Positions 1 to 6,381 are shown, counted from the stretch's first letter. The stretch is DNA of 6,518 nucleotides from Clostridiales bacterium (GCA_003149835.1 QAMX01000136.1:1-6518); one strand, 5' to 3'. The notes: generated by a model from the letters alone, not told the origin. Program-made: numbers and translations.

Positions 1-815
1 ACGAAATTCTGAAAATCCTTGCCGCGACGGATCAGCCGGATTTTATCTACGGCATCTCCGTGCAGGGACACGGCAAATACTCCGCCGACCCGGAGCTGAA
101 CGACGGAAAGATCCGCGTTTCCGGCGTTGAAGACGCGGAGCTCCGCGCCCAGACGGAATTTTATGTCAACCAGCTCCGGGAGACCGACGCGTTTCTGGGC
201 GAACTGATCGCCGCGCTGGAAGAGACGGGGGAGGACTGCGTTCTCGTGCTGTACGGCGACCATATGCCCGCGCTGGATCTGATCGCGCCGGAGGCGCTGG
301 CCAACGGCAGCATTTACCAGACGCAGTATGTCGTTTGGAGCAGCTTCGACATCGCGGGCGAGGATGCGGACTTGGCCGCCTATCAGCTCGGCGCCGCGGT
401 GTTGGAGCGCCTCGGCTGGTCCGGCGGCGTGATGCAGCGGCTGCACCAGTCGGCGGAGGCCTTTGACAAAGAGGCGTATCTGGAAGCCATGCACCTGCTG
501 CAATACGACCTGCTGTACGGCGAACGCTATGCCGCCGGCGGCGAAGCGCCGGTACCGTCGGAGATGCGCATGGGGCTGACCGACGCGGAGATCAGCGGCG
601 TGCGGCGCGAGAACGGCGGCATCGTCGTGACCGGAACCGGTTTTACCGCGTTCAGCAAAATCTCGGTCAACGGCGAGCTTTGCGAGACGGAATACCGGAG
701 CGGCGGCGAGCTGGCGGCGGCAGACGTCGAGCTGGAGCGAAACGACGAGGTATGCGTCTGCTTTGCCGGAGACGACGACATCGTTCTCTCGGAGACAAAG
801 CCGTTTGTCTACTGA
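1..815 (+). CDS. LTA synthase-like sulfatase-fold protein, C-terminal part (5' end outside window)
   Basis: Only the last 270 residues are visible; the frame is open from base 3, so the gene runs in from upstream and the GTG at 60 is an internal codon, not a start. In the LtaS/alkaline phosphatase superfamily such enzymes move phosphoglycerol, or a similar anionic group, outside the membrane. Seen here: SVQGHGKY at 57-80, matching the family's His-containing stretch before the substrate pocket, and LYGDHMPAL at 249-275, whose Asp-His pair matches the metal ligands of the family. The catalytic Thr and the membrane helices would lie in the missing N-terminal part. From about base 582 to the stop the protein leaves the catalytic fold and adds some 75 residues of alternating beta-type sequence with GTGFTAFSKISVNGE, resembling an IPT/TIG immunoglobulin-like domain. 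The superfamily is secure; LTA synthase versus another phosphoglycerol or phosphoethanolamine transferase cannot be decided. Confidence 0.85.
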   Translation, partial: EILKILAATDQPDFIYGISVQGHGKYSADPELNDGKIRVSGVEDAELRAQTEFYVNQLRETDAFLGELIAALEETGEDCVLVLYGDHMPALDLIAPEALANGSIYQTQYVVWSSFDIAGEDADLAAYQLGAAVLERLGWSGGVMQRLHQSAEAFDKEAYLEAMHLLQYDLLYGERYAAGGEAPVPSEMRMGLTDAEISGVRRENGGIVVTGTGFTAFSKISVNGELCETEYRSGGELAAADVELERNDEVCVCFAGDDDIVLSETKPFVY

Positions 816-857
816 GTCCGCCGCGGCGCTTTCTGAAAAAGCGGGAGGGAAAGAAAG

Positions 858-1277
858 ATGTACAGAGAACTGATCGAAGCCTGCTCTCAAAACATAGAGT
901 GGGTTCGGATTCAGAAGCCGGCTTCGGCCGCTCAGATTCAGGAGGCGGAGGAGGCCGTCGGATGCCGGTTCCCCGCCGAGCTGAAAGCGCTCCTTTCCGA
1001 GCTGAACGGCGACCGCTGGCTGCTGTTTTCAACCGGCGAGATTATGGAGACAACGCGCTCGGCCCGCGAGGGTCTGGGAGAATGCTATGCCGGTATTGAA
1101 AAGCATCTCTTTTTCGCCGGAAACGGCTGCGGCGATTATTATTGTTACAACATCCTGCCCGACGGAAAAGCGGACGGCGGCGCGGTTTATCTGTGGGAAC
1201 ATGAGACGAACGAAACGCGCCGTGTGGCCGGAAATCTCGCCGAAATGATCGAGCGCTATTATCATGACGAAATTTGA
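858..1277 (+). CDS. SUKH (SMI1/KNR4) superfamily protein, immunity-type
   Basis: A 139-residue soluble protein with no signal peptide or membrane segment. Motifs in order fit the SUKH fold: an N-terminal helix pair ending in FPAELKALLSELNG (38-51), FFAGNGCGDYYCY (85-97), the strand VYLWEHE (110-116), and a closing helix containing LAEMIERYY. The family is best known for immunity proteins that bind and neutralise polymorphic or contact-dependent toxins, but many members stand alone with unknown roles. No toxin gene is seen in the window, so the immunity role is inferred from family alone. The ATG follows GGGAGGGA at 843-850 with a 7-base spacer. The 42-base gap from the upstream sulfatase gene contains a 6-base-pair hairpin (827-832/838-843) but no T tract, so co-transcription is possible. 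By eye the gene is less GC-rich than its neighbours and uses AGA and ATA early, which would fit later acquisition. Confidence 0.8.
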   Translation: MYRELIEACSQNIEWVRIQKPASAAQIQEAEEAVGCRFPAELKALLSELNGDRWLLFSTGEIMETTRSAREGLGECYAGIEKHLFFAGNGCGDYYCYNILPDGKADGGAVYLWEHETNETRRVAGNLAEMIERYYHDEI

Positions 1278-1321
1278 CGGCCCCCTTCCGGCAGATCGTT
1301 TGACGGGGCAACAGAAAAATA

Positions 1322-1386
1322 TTTACAGATGATTTACGGCGGCGTCACCAGAAAAACGCCGTGAAGTTGTATCCTTACTCTGTAAA
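1322..1386. repeat. Nested inverted repeat in the intergenic region
   Basis: An outer perfect 7-base pair, TTTACAG at 1322-1328 with CTGTAAA at 1380-1386, encloses an inner 9-base-pair stem, 1333-1341 with 1357-1365 (one G-T wobble), around a 15-base loop. A further 7-base match, TTTGACG at 1299-1305 with CGTCAAA at 1420-1426, could close the whole region. It may be a structured leader RNA, a small RNA, a weak terminator for the SUKH gene, or a short dispersed repeat. I match it to no known riboswitch class. The pairings are certain on paper; that they form is inference. Confidence 0.45.
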
Positions 1387-1388
1387 AT
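1361..1388 (+). promoter_or_regulatory. Weak candidate sigma-70 promoter for the ABC operon
   Basis: TAAAAT at 1383-1388 matches five of six bases of the -10 consensus. GTGAAG at 1361-1366, 16 bases upstream, matches only three of six of the -35. Transcription from here would give a leader of about 110 bases containing the 1397-1415 and 1436-1460 hairpins. An alternative start is TTGACG at 1300-1305, which lacks a good -10 at the right distance. Treat both as guesses. Confidence 0.2.
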
Positions 1389-1396
1389 GCGTTCCG

Positions 1397-1415
1397 GCAG
1401 GCGTTTTCGCGCTGC
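1397..1415 (+). other. Small stable hairpin in the ABC operon leader
   Basis: GCAGGCG at 1397-1403 pairs with CGC at 1408-1410 and CTGC at 1412-1415, leaving one bulged G at 1411 and a TTTT loop. It lies between the nested repeat and the terminator-like hairpin. It could be part of a folded leader RNA or a chance pairing in GC-rich DNA. Confidence 0.35.
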
Positions 1416-1435
1416 ATCGCGTCAAAGAGCAGAGC

Positions 1436-1466
1436 GCGGGCTGATTGGATCTCAGCCCGCTTTTCC
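1436..1466 (+). terminator. Intrinsic terminator-like hairpin just ahead of the ABC operon
   Basis: GCGGGCTGA at 1436-1444 pairs perfectly with TCAGCCCGC at 1452-1460 around a 7-base loop, followed by TTTTCC. The stem is GC-rich; the T tract is short. It lies about 160 bases after the SUKH stop but only 37 bases before the TTG start of the ATPase gene, with no room or visible signal for a promoter in between. It could end SUKH transcription, act as an attenuator inside the operon leader, or end a small RNA. I saw no clear alternative antiterminator pairing. Confidence 0.6.
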
Positions 1467-1488
1467 ATAACAACAGCATCACATCAGA

Positions 1489-1494
1489 AGGGGG
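1489..1494 (+). promoter_or_regulatory. Ribosome binding site fixing a TTG start
   Basis: AGGGGG sits 8 bases before the TTG at 1503. The frame then reads MIEVEHLTKTY, the standard opening of an ABC ATPase, so TTG is the natural start and no ATG lies close enough to compete. Confidence 0.75.
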
Positions 1495-1502
1495 AAAGTT
1501 CC

Positions 1503-2576
1503 TTGATTGAGGTTGAACACCTGACCAAGACCTACAACGGCCGCGTCAACGCCGTCGACGACCTGAGCTTTACCGTGGAAAAGGGCCAGATCTACGGCTT
1601 TCTCGGCCCGAACGGAGCCGGAAAGTCGACGACGATGAACATCATCACCGGCTATATCTCGGCGACCTCGGGGACGGTTACGGTCAACGGACACGACATT
1701 TTTTCCGAGCCCAAAGCGGCCAAACGCTGTATCGGCTATCTGCCGGAGCAGCCGCCGCTGTACATGGAGCTCACGCCGCTGGAATATCTGAAAATCGCGG
1801 CGGGGCTCAAAGGCGTGCCCAAGGACGAGCGCGGCCGCCAGATTGAAGAGATTATGGAGATGACCGGTATTTCCGCCGTTTCCGGGCGGCTGATCCGCCA
1901 TCTTTCCAAGGGCTACCGGCAGCGCGTCGGGCTGGCGCAGGCGATGATCGGCTTTCCCGATATTCTGATTTTAGACGAACCGACCGTCGGCCTCGACCCC
2001 AAGCAGATTATTGAAATGCGCGAGCTGATCCGGAGCCTGCGCGAACGGCATACGGTCATTCTGTCGAGCCACATCCTCTCGGAGGTCAGCGCGGTCTGCG
2101 ACACGGTTCTGATCCTCTCCAAGGGGCGGCTGGTCGCCTCGGACACGCCCGACAACCTGAGCCGGCGTATGGAGGCGCGCAATACCCTGCTGCTGACCGT
2201 GCGGGGCGGAGAAAGCGCCGCCGCGGCCGCGCTGGAAAAGCTGGGAGACGCCGCGTCGGTCGAAACGCAGCCGTCGGCGCATGAAGCGGGCGCAGTGGAG
2301 CTCCGCATCGAGACGGACGGCGAGACCGATCTGCGCGAGCAGGTCTTCTATTTGCTCGCCGGCGCGCGGCTGCCGATTCTGGCGATGAGCCGTCCGAGCG
2401 TGTCGCTGGAAGACGTGTTCCTTGAACTGACCGGGACGGACGCCGCCGCTGCGGTGGATGAGCCGAACGGGGACGACGAGCTCGACGATTCAGACGGCGA
2501 TTCAGACGATGACGCCGCCGCCGCGGATCAGGAAGAAGACTCAAACGACGACAACGACGACGGAGAGGGGGAATAG
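1503..2576 (+). CDS. ABC transporter ATPase, GldA/ABC-2 type, with acidic C-terminal tail
   Basis: A 357-residue cytoplasmic ATPase that would power the permease encoded next. All nucleotide-binding motifs are intact: Walker A GPNGAGKST (35-43), Q-loop Gln83 in LPEQPPLYMELT, signature LSKGYRQR (134-141), Walker B ILILDEPT (154-161), D-loop GLDP (163-166) and switch His190 in LSSH. The LPEQPPLY and LSKGYRQR forms are typical of the ABC-2 exporter branch that includes GldA. After the nucleotide-binding domain comes the usual accessory region, ending in SLEDVFLELTG, where such proteins normally stop. This one goes on for about 45 residues (313-357) with 23 Asp or Glu and no Lys or Arg, a low-complexity acidic tail. 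Only one ATPase gene is present, so a homodimer is likely. It is first in a four-gene operon. Family call is secure; the substrate is unknown. Confidence 0.95.
   Translation: MIEVEHLTKTYNGRVNAVDDLSFTVEKGQIYGFLGPNGAGKSTTMNIITGYISATSGTVTVNGHDIFSEPKAAKRCIGYLPEQPPLYMELTPLEYLKIAAGLKGVPKDERGRQIEEIMEMTGISAVSGRLIRHLSKGYRQRVGLAQAMIGFPDILILDEPTVGLDPKQIIEMRELIRSLRERHTVILSSHILSEVSAVCDTVLILSKGRLVASDTPDNLSRRMEARNTLLLTVRGGESAAAAALEKLGDAASVETQPSAHEAGAVELRIETDGETDLREQVFYLLAGARLPILAMSRPSVSLEDVFLELTGTDAAAAVDEPNGDDELDDSDGDSDDDAAAADQEEDSNDDNDDGEGE
2566..2571 (+). promoter_or_regulatory. Ribosome binding site for the permease GTG start
   Basis: AGGGGG, within the last codons of the ATPase gene, lies 8 bases before GTG at 2580. 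The spacing supports the GTG start and makes translation of the permease likely to be coupled to that of the ATPase. Confidence 0.65.
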
Positions 2577-2579
2577 AAA

Positions 2580-3446
2580 GTGTCTACGGTATACCGAAAG
2601 GAACTGAAACAGCTCTTCACAGGCATGATCGGCTGGATTTTTATCGCCTTTGTGCTGCTGTTCGCGGGCATTTATCTGACCGCCCGCAATCTGAAAGGCT
2701 ATTATCCGGGCATGGAGTCCATTCTCTCGCAGGTGAGCTTTATCTTCCTGCTGGTCATTCCGATTCTGACCATGCGCTCCATGGCGGAGGAGACGCGCCA
2801 GAAGACCGATCAGCTGCTGTTTACCTCGCCCGTCTCGATGGCGCAGATCGTTTTGGGAAAGTTTTTTGCAATGGTGACGGTCTTTGCCATCGCCGTCGCC
2901 GTCATCTGTCTCTACCCGCTGCTCCTTTCGCAGTTCGGGACGGTGAATTTCGCCGCCGCCTACGGCGCGATTCTGGCGTTTTTCCTGTTCGGCTCCATGC
3001 TGATTGCGCTGGGGCTGTTTATCTCGACGCTGACGGAAAGCCAGATCATCTCCGCCGTCGTCTGCCTGGGCGTGCTGCTCATCGTCTATTTCATGAGCGG
3101 GATTACCGCGCTGATGGGCGACAGCGGGCTGGCCGCCGTCGCCGTGCTCACCGTGATGACGGCGCTGATCGCGCTGCTGCTCCGCAGCATGACCGGGAAC
3201 ACGCCGGCCGCGGTCATTGCCGGCGCATGCATTGAGGCCGCTCTCCTCGTCTTGTACGCGCTGAAACCCACTCTGCTGACAAGCGCCGTCTCCTCCGTGC
3301 TGTCGGCGTTTGCGGCCTTTGACCGCATGGAAAGCTTTGCCTACAACGGCCTGTTCGACATGACGGCGCTGTTCTACTATCTCTCGGTCACGGGGCTGTT
3401 CTGCTTTTTGTCGGCGCAGTCGCTTGAAAAAAGGCGGTGGAACTGA
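2580..3446 (+). CDS. ABC-2 type permease, GldF-like
   Basis: A 288-residue integral membrane protein that would form the channel part of the exporter. It opens with a short cytoplasmic helix (YRKELKQLF) as in ABC-2 permeases, then about eight hydrophobic segments near residues 15-35, 48-65, 95-118, 125-150, 153-173, 181-202, 207-227 and 261-283. After the second segment comes MRSMAEETRQKTDQLLFTSP (65-84), the family's characteristic cytoplasmic coupling stretch, which in relatives reads much like RSFAEE..GT.ELLLT.PVS. The C-terminus LEKRRWN is also common in this family. The start is GTG, three bases after the ATPase stop. The end overlaps the next gene at TGATG (3444-3448). A single permease gene suggests a homodimer. 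Segment boundaries are read by eye and may shift; some weaker ones may be re-entrant rather than spanning. Confidence 0.9.
   Translation: MSTVYRKELKQLFTGMIGWIFIAFVLLFAGIYLTARNLKGYYPGMESILSQVSFIFLLVIPILTMRSMAEETRQKTDQLLFTSPVSMAQIVLGKFFAMVTVFAIAVAVICLYPLLLSQFGTVNFAAAYGAILAFFLFGSMLIALGLFISTLTESQIISAVVCLGVLLIVYFMSGITALMGDSGLAAVAVLTVMTALIALLLRSMTGNTPAAVIAGACIEAALLVLYALKPTLLTSAVSSVLSAFAAFDRMESFAYNGLFDMTALFYYLSVTGLFCFLSAQSLEKRRWN
3432..3440 (+). promoter_or_regulatory. Ribosome binding site deciding the GldG-like start
   Basis: AAGGCGGTG-like sequence here matches the Shine-Dalgarno consensus AAGGAGGTG but for one base, and its GGCGG core (3433-3437) lies 8 bases before ATG 3446. The in-frame GTG at 3437 falls inside this site, so it is unlikely to be the start. 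Confidence 0.7.
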
Positions 3447-4879
3447 TGAAGAATCAAAATCGAAACACGCGCGGCCTGCGCGCGGGCGGCTATTCCATCG
3501 CGCTTTCGGCGGTCGTCATCGCGGCGGTTGTCGTGCTCAACCTGCTCGTGGGCAAGCTGCCCTCCTCCATCACCAAGCCGGAAACCTCGTCGGTCAAGCT
3601 GTATGACTTCGCGGAGCAGACGCGCGCGGTCGCCGAGGGCGTCGACGAAGACGTCACGATTTACGTCTGGGCGGAGAAAGCCTCGGCCGACCCGACAATC
3701 GACGAATTTTTGAACCGTTATGCGGCCCTCAACAGCCGTATCAGCGTCAAATACGTCGATCCGGCGCTGAATCCGACCTTTATGGAAAAATATACCGAGG
3801 AGGAGCCGAGCGCCAACAGCCTCATCGTCGAAAGCGGAAAGCGCTTCCGCCTCGTCGATACGGGTCAGATCTACACCTACTCCTATGACGAGCAGACGCT
3901 CTATTACTACTATATGAGTTACGGTACGATGCCGTCCCCCGACGTATTCGACGCCGAAAACGCCGTCACCAACGCCGTAGACTATGTGACGACCGACGTT
4001 TTGCCCACGGTCTACGCGCTGAGCGGGCACGGGGAAATCGCGCTGGGATCGAACCTGTCCAAGCGGATCGACGCGGAGAACATCGCCGTCGAAACGCTCA
4101 GCCTGCTGACGGCCGAGACCGTGCCTGAGGACTGCGATCTGCTTCTGATCGCCTCGCCCCAGCAGGACATCACGGCCGAGGAGCTGGAAAAAATTCTCGC
4201 CTATCTCGAAAACGGCGGCGATGTGCTGCTTTATACCGGCTATGTGAACGCCGCGTCGGAGAACCTCGCCAAGCTCTGCGAGGCCTATGGGCTGCGGGCG
4301 GAGACGGGCATCGTCTTTGAGCAGGCCTCGAACGCCTACGGCACCCCGTACAGCCTGATTGCGGAGATCGATTCGCACGCCATTACCGAGCCGCTCATCA
4401 GCGCCAAGAGCAATGTCATCGTGCCGATCGCGCACGGTATCCAGACGATCGACGCTTACCGCAGCACGCTGACGGTCACGCCGCTGCTCTCGACCAGCGA
4501 CGGCGCCTATCTCAAAAACCCTGAAACGATGGAGAGCGTCGAAAAGGAGGACGGCGACAAGGCCGGGCCGTTTATGCTCGCCGCCGTCGCGTCGGAAACG
4601 GTCGGGGACAAAACGGGCAACTTCCTCTGGGTCGCCTCCGACGTATTCTTTGAGGACAGCTCGGCGCTTTACGGAAACACCGATTTCATCATGAACCTTT
4701 TCGGCTACACCTGTGAAAAGGAGAGCGCGGTGACGGTGCGCTCGGTCAATCTGGCGATTGAGCCGCTCGTCATCAGCGATTCGGCGAGCAAGCTCTGGTC
4801 GGTCGTGGCGACGATCGTCGTTCCGGCGGCGGCGGTGCTCGCGGGCTTTGGCATCTGGTGGAAGAGGAGAAAACGCTGA
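3446..4879 (+). CDS. GldG-like ABC transporter auxiliary membrane protein
   Basis: A 477-residue protein taken from ATG 3446, which overlaps the permease stop; an in-frame GTG nine bases upstream is rejected because it lies within the ribosome binding site. One N-terminal membrane segment (about 16-36) precedes a large domain that should face outward, and a second segment (about 450-472) ends in KRRKR, a positive cytoplasmic tail. The middle matches the GldG/ABC auxiliary family: an early strand-rich part with VTIYVWAE, then SGHGE (193-197), the usual TGHGE-type motif after TVYAL, then CDLLLIASPQQDIT (230-243) and LENGGDVLLY, which resemble a class I amidotransferase-like Rossmann fold without an obvious catalytic Cys. 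Residues near 141-160 are rich in Tyr. In Bacteroidetes GldG works with GldA and GldF in gliding and surface secretion; here it probably forms the outer part of the exporter. Confidence 0.88.
   Translation: MKNQNRNTRGLRAGGYSIALSAVVIAAVVVLNLLVGKLPSSITKPETSSVKLYDFAEQTRAVAEGVDEDVTIYVWAEKASADPTIDEFLNRYAALNSRISVKYVDPALNPTFMEKYTEEEPSANSLIVESGKRFRLVDTGQIYTYSYDEQTLYYYYMSYGTMPSPDVFDAENAVTNAVDYVTTDVLPTVYALSGHGEIALGSNLSKRIDAENIAVETLSLLTAETVPEDCDLLLIASPQQDITAEELEKILAYLENGGDVLLYTGYVNAASENLAKLCEAYGLRAETGIVFEQASNAYGTPYSLIAEIDSHAITEPLISAKSNVIVPIAHGIQTIDAYRSTLTVTPLLSTSDGAYLKNPETMESVEKEDGDKAGPFMLAAVASETVGDKTGNFLWVASDVFFEDSSALYGNTDFIMNLFGYTCEKESAVTVRSVNLAIEPLVISDSASKLWSVVATIVVPAAAVLAGFGIWWKRRKR
4864..4869 (+). 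promoter_or_regulatory. Ribosome binding site deciding the DUF4340 start
   Basis: GAGGAG lies 9 bases before ATG 4879, inside the last codons of the GldG-like gene. An in-frame GTG at 4858 lies upstream of this site and would add a charged MEEEKTL ahead of the signal anchor, so the ATG is preferred. Confidence 0.7.
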
Positions 4880-6321
4880 TGAAAAAATCCATGACGCTTT
4901 TGCTGGCGGTCGGCGCGCTGGGGCTGATTGTCGGCGGGTATTTTCTCGTCTCGTCGCTGGTCGCCGAGGATGAACCGCAGGAAGAGGACGGCGGGACGGC
5001 GAAGACGCAGTTTTTGCAAATCGACGGCGAGCTGACAAAAATCGACTATACCTACGGCGGCGAGCGCGTCGTGCTCGAAAAAAACGGCGAGGGTCTGTGG
5101 CAAAAGGCCGACGACGCCTCTTTCCCCGTTTCGGCGGACGCGGCGGAGACGCTGGAAACCGTCCTCGGCAGCGTCGAGGTGCTGCGCGAGATTGCGCCTG
5201 AGGACGCGGACACGGCGCTGTTCGGGCTTGACGAGCCGCAGCTTGTCGTCAGCGCCGCGTCGGCGGACGGCGAGGCCGTCGCCTACCGCGTCGGCATCTA
5301 TAACAGCGCCCTCGGCGGCTATTACGCGCTGCGCGACGGCTCCGACGCGGTCTATCTGATCGCCGAAACAATGCCGGCGGCTTTTACAAACGGCCTCTAT
5401 TCCATCGCCGCGGTCGACGCTTATCCGCAGATCAGCAGCGTCAACGTCACGGATATCACGCTGTCGGCTCGGGAGCAGTCGCGCCGGCTGACGTTTGTCG
5501 AAGGCGGTTCCGATGAATTTTATACCGATGCCTACGAGTGGTTCGACGTGACGGACGGCGCTATGACGCCCGTGCGCGAGACGGCTGTGACGGTGCTGGC
5601 GAGCGCGGTCACGGGCTTTGAAATCGGCGAATGCGTCAGCCACGCGCCCGACGCGGCGGCGCTCGCCGCTTACGGCTTAGACGAGCCGGCGCTTGTCTGC
5701 CGCCTGCTCTATAAGCTGTACGGGACAGACGAGACGGCGGAGCCGACCGTCGAGGAATTTACGCTGTCAATCGGCGGCGAGACGGATGACGGCGGCGTCT
5801 ACGTCACATGGAGCGGGACGGAGATGGTTTTCCGCGCCGACAAGGCGAAAGCCGACGAGCTGCGCGCCTATTTTGACGAGGATCTGTCGCCCAAGGAGAT
5901 CTGCGCCGTGCCGCTGGAAAGCGTCGAGGCGGTCGAGGTGACGGCGGACGGGAAAACGGTGCGCGTTGAGCGCGCCGTCAAAACGGTCACGACCACCGAC
6001 GAGAGCGGCGCATCGACGACGACCGAGACGGCTGTCTATACCATCGACGGTCTTATGGCCGACGGAACGGCCTTTGAGAGCTTCTTCAACGCCCTGACGG
6101 CGCTGGAAAACGAGGCCGCGGCCGACCCGAGCGCCCCTACCGGCACGCCGTATCTGACCGTGCGCTTCCTGCGCAATACCGCGCACGACAGCGACATGAC
6201 GCTGACCTTCTATGAATACGACGCGAACTTCTACCGCGCCGCTTTTAACGGCAGACAGGATATGCTCGTCTCCGTCCGTGCCGTGCAGTCGCTGGCGCAG
6301 CAGGCGCTTGCGCTCGGATGA
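4879..6321 (+). CDS. DUF4340 membrane-anchored protein with three repeat units
   Basis: A 480-residue protein from ATG 4879, which overlaps the preceding stop at TGATG (4877-4881). MKKSMTLLLAVGALGLIVGG opens an N-terminal signal anchor (about 4-29) with no lipobox Cys, so the rest should lie outside the membrane. The body fits DUF4340, a family found beside GldG-type genes in many phyla and of unknown biochemical role. I see three tandem units of roughly 150 residues: FGLDEP at 115-120, YGLDEP at 265-270, and a decayed version, GTPY, at 422-425, each followed by a beta-rich stretch and a YY or YV turn. The third unit holds a Thr/Ser-rich insertion near residues 366-385. It is the last gene of the operon, before a strong terminator. 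Its genomic partner suggests it is a subunit or stabiliser of the transporter; that is inference from context. Confidence 0.88.
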   Translation: MKKSMTLLLAVGALGLIVGGYFLVSSLVAEDEPQEEDGGTAKTQFLQIDGELTKIDYTYGGERVVLEKNGEGLWQKADDASFPVSADAAETLETVLGSVEVLREIAPEDADTALFGLDEPQLVVSAASADGEAVAYRVGIYNSALGGYYALRDGSDAVYLIAETMPAAFTNGLYSIAAVDAYPQISSVNVTDITLSAREQSRRLTFVEGGSDEFYTDAYEWFDVTDGAMTPVRETAVTVLASAVTGFEIGECVSHAPDAAALAAYGLDEPALVCRLLYKLYGTDETAEPTVEEFTLSIGGETDDGGVYVTWSGTEMVFRADKAKADELRAYFDEDLSPKEICAVPLESVEAVEVTADGKTVRVERAVKTVTTTDESGASTTTETAVYTIDGLMADGTAFESFFNALTALENEAAADPSAPTGTPYLTVRFLRNTAHDSDMTLTFYEYDANFYRAAFNGRQDMLVSVRAVQSLAQQALALG

Positions 6322-6336
6322 GGAGAGGCGGGGCAT

Positions 6337-6351
6337 CCGCTGAAAAAGCGG
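6337..6351 (+). other. Short hairpin after the operon
   Basis: CCGCT at 6337-6341 pairs with AGCGG at 6347-6351 around a GAAAA loop, followed by CTTTACC. It is too short and lacks a T tract for a confident terminator, and may only add to RNA 3'-end stability. Confidence 0.25.
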
Positions 6352-6381
6352 CTTTACCTGGATAATCCTTAAAAATCGGTC

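Noticed and set aside
680..1099. 139-codon plus-strand frame overlapping the sulfatase end and the SUKH start
   Set aside because: Arg-rich, overlaps two better genes in other frames, no ribosome binding site of note.
1300..1329. TTGACG as a -35 element with TACAGA as -10
   Set aside because: The -35 is good but the -10 at 18 bases matches only three of six positions; kept only as an alternative to the weak promoter listed.
1322..1460. CRISPR array or integron attC site
   Set aside because: The repeats are inverted, not direct and regularly spaced, and no attC core motifs, cas genes or integrase are seen.
3377..5038. 553-codon minus-strand reading frame across the GldG-like gene
   Set aside because: Arg/Asp-rich translation with no recognisable domain, lying exactly opposite genes with clear family motifs; a by-product of GC-rich third positions.
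4705..5643. 312-codon minus-strand reading frame opposite the DUF4340 gene
   Set aside because: Same shadow effect; composition is biased, no family motif, and the plus strand has a coupled start and a known family.
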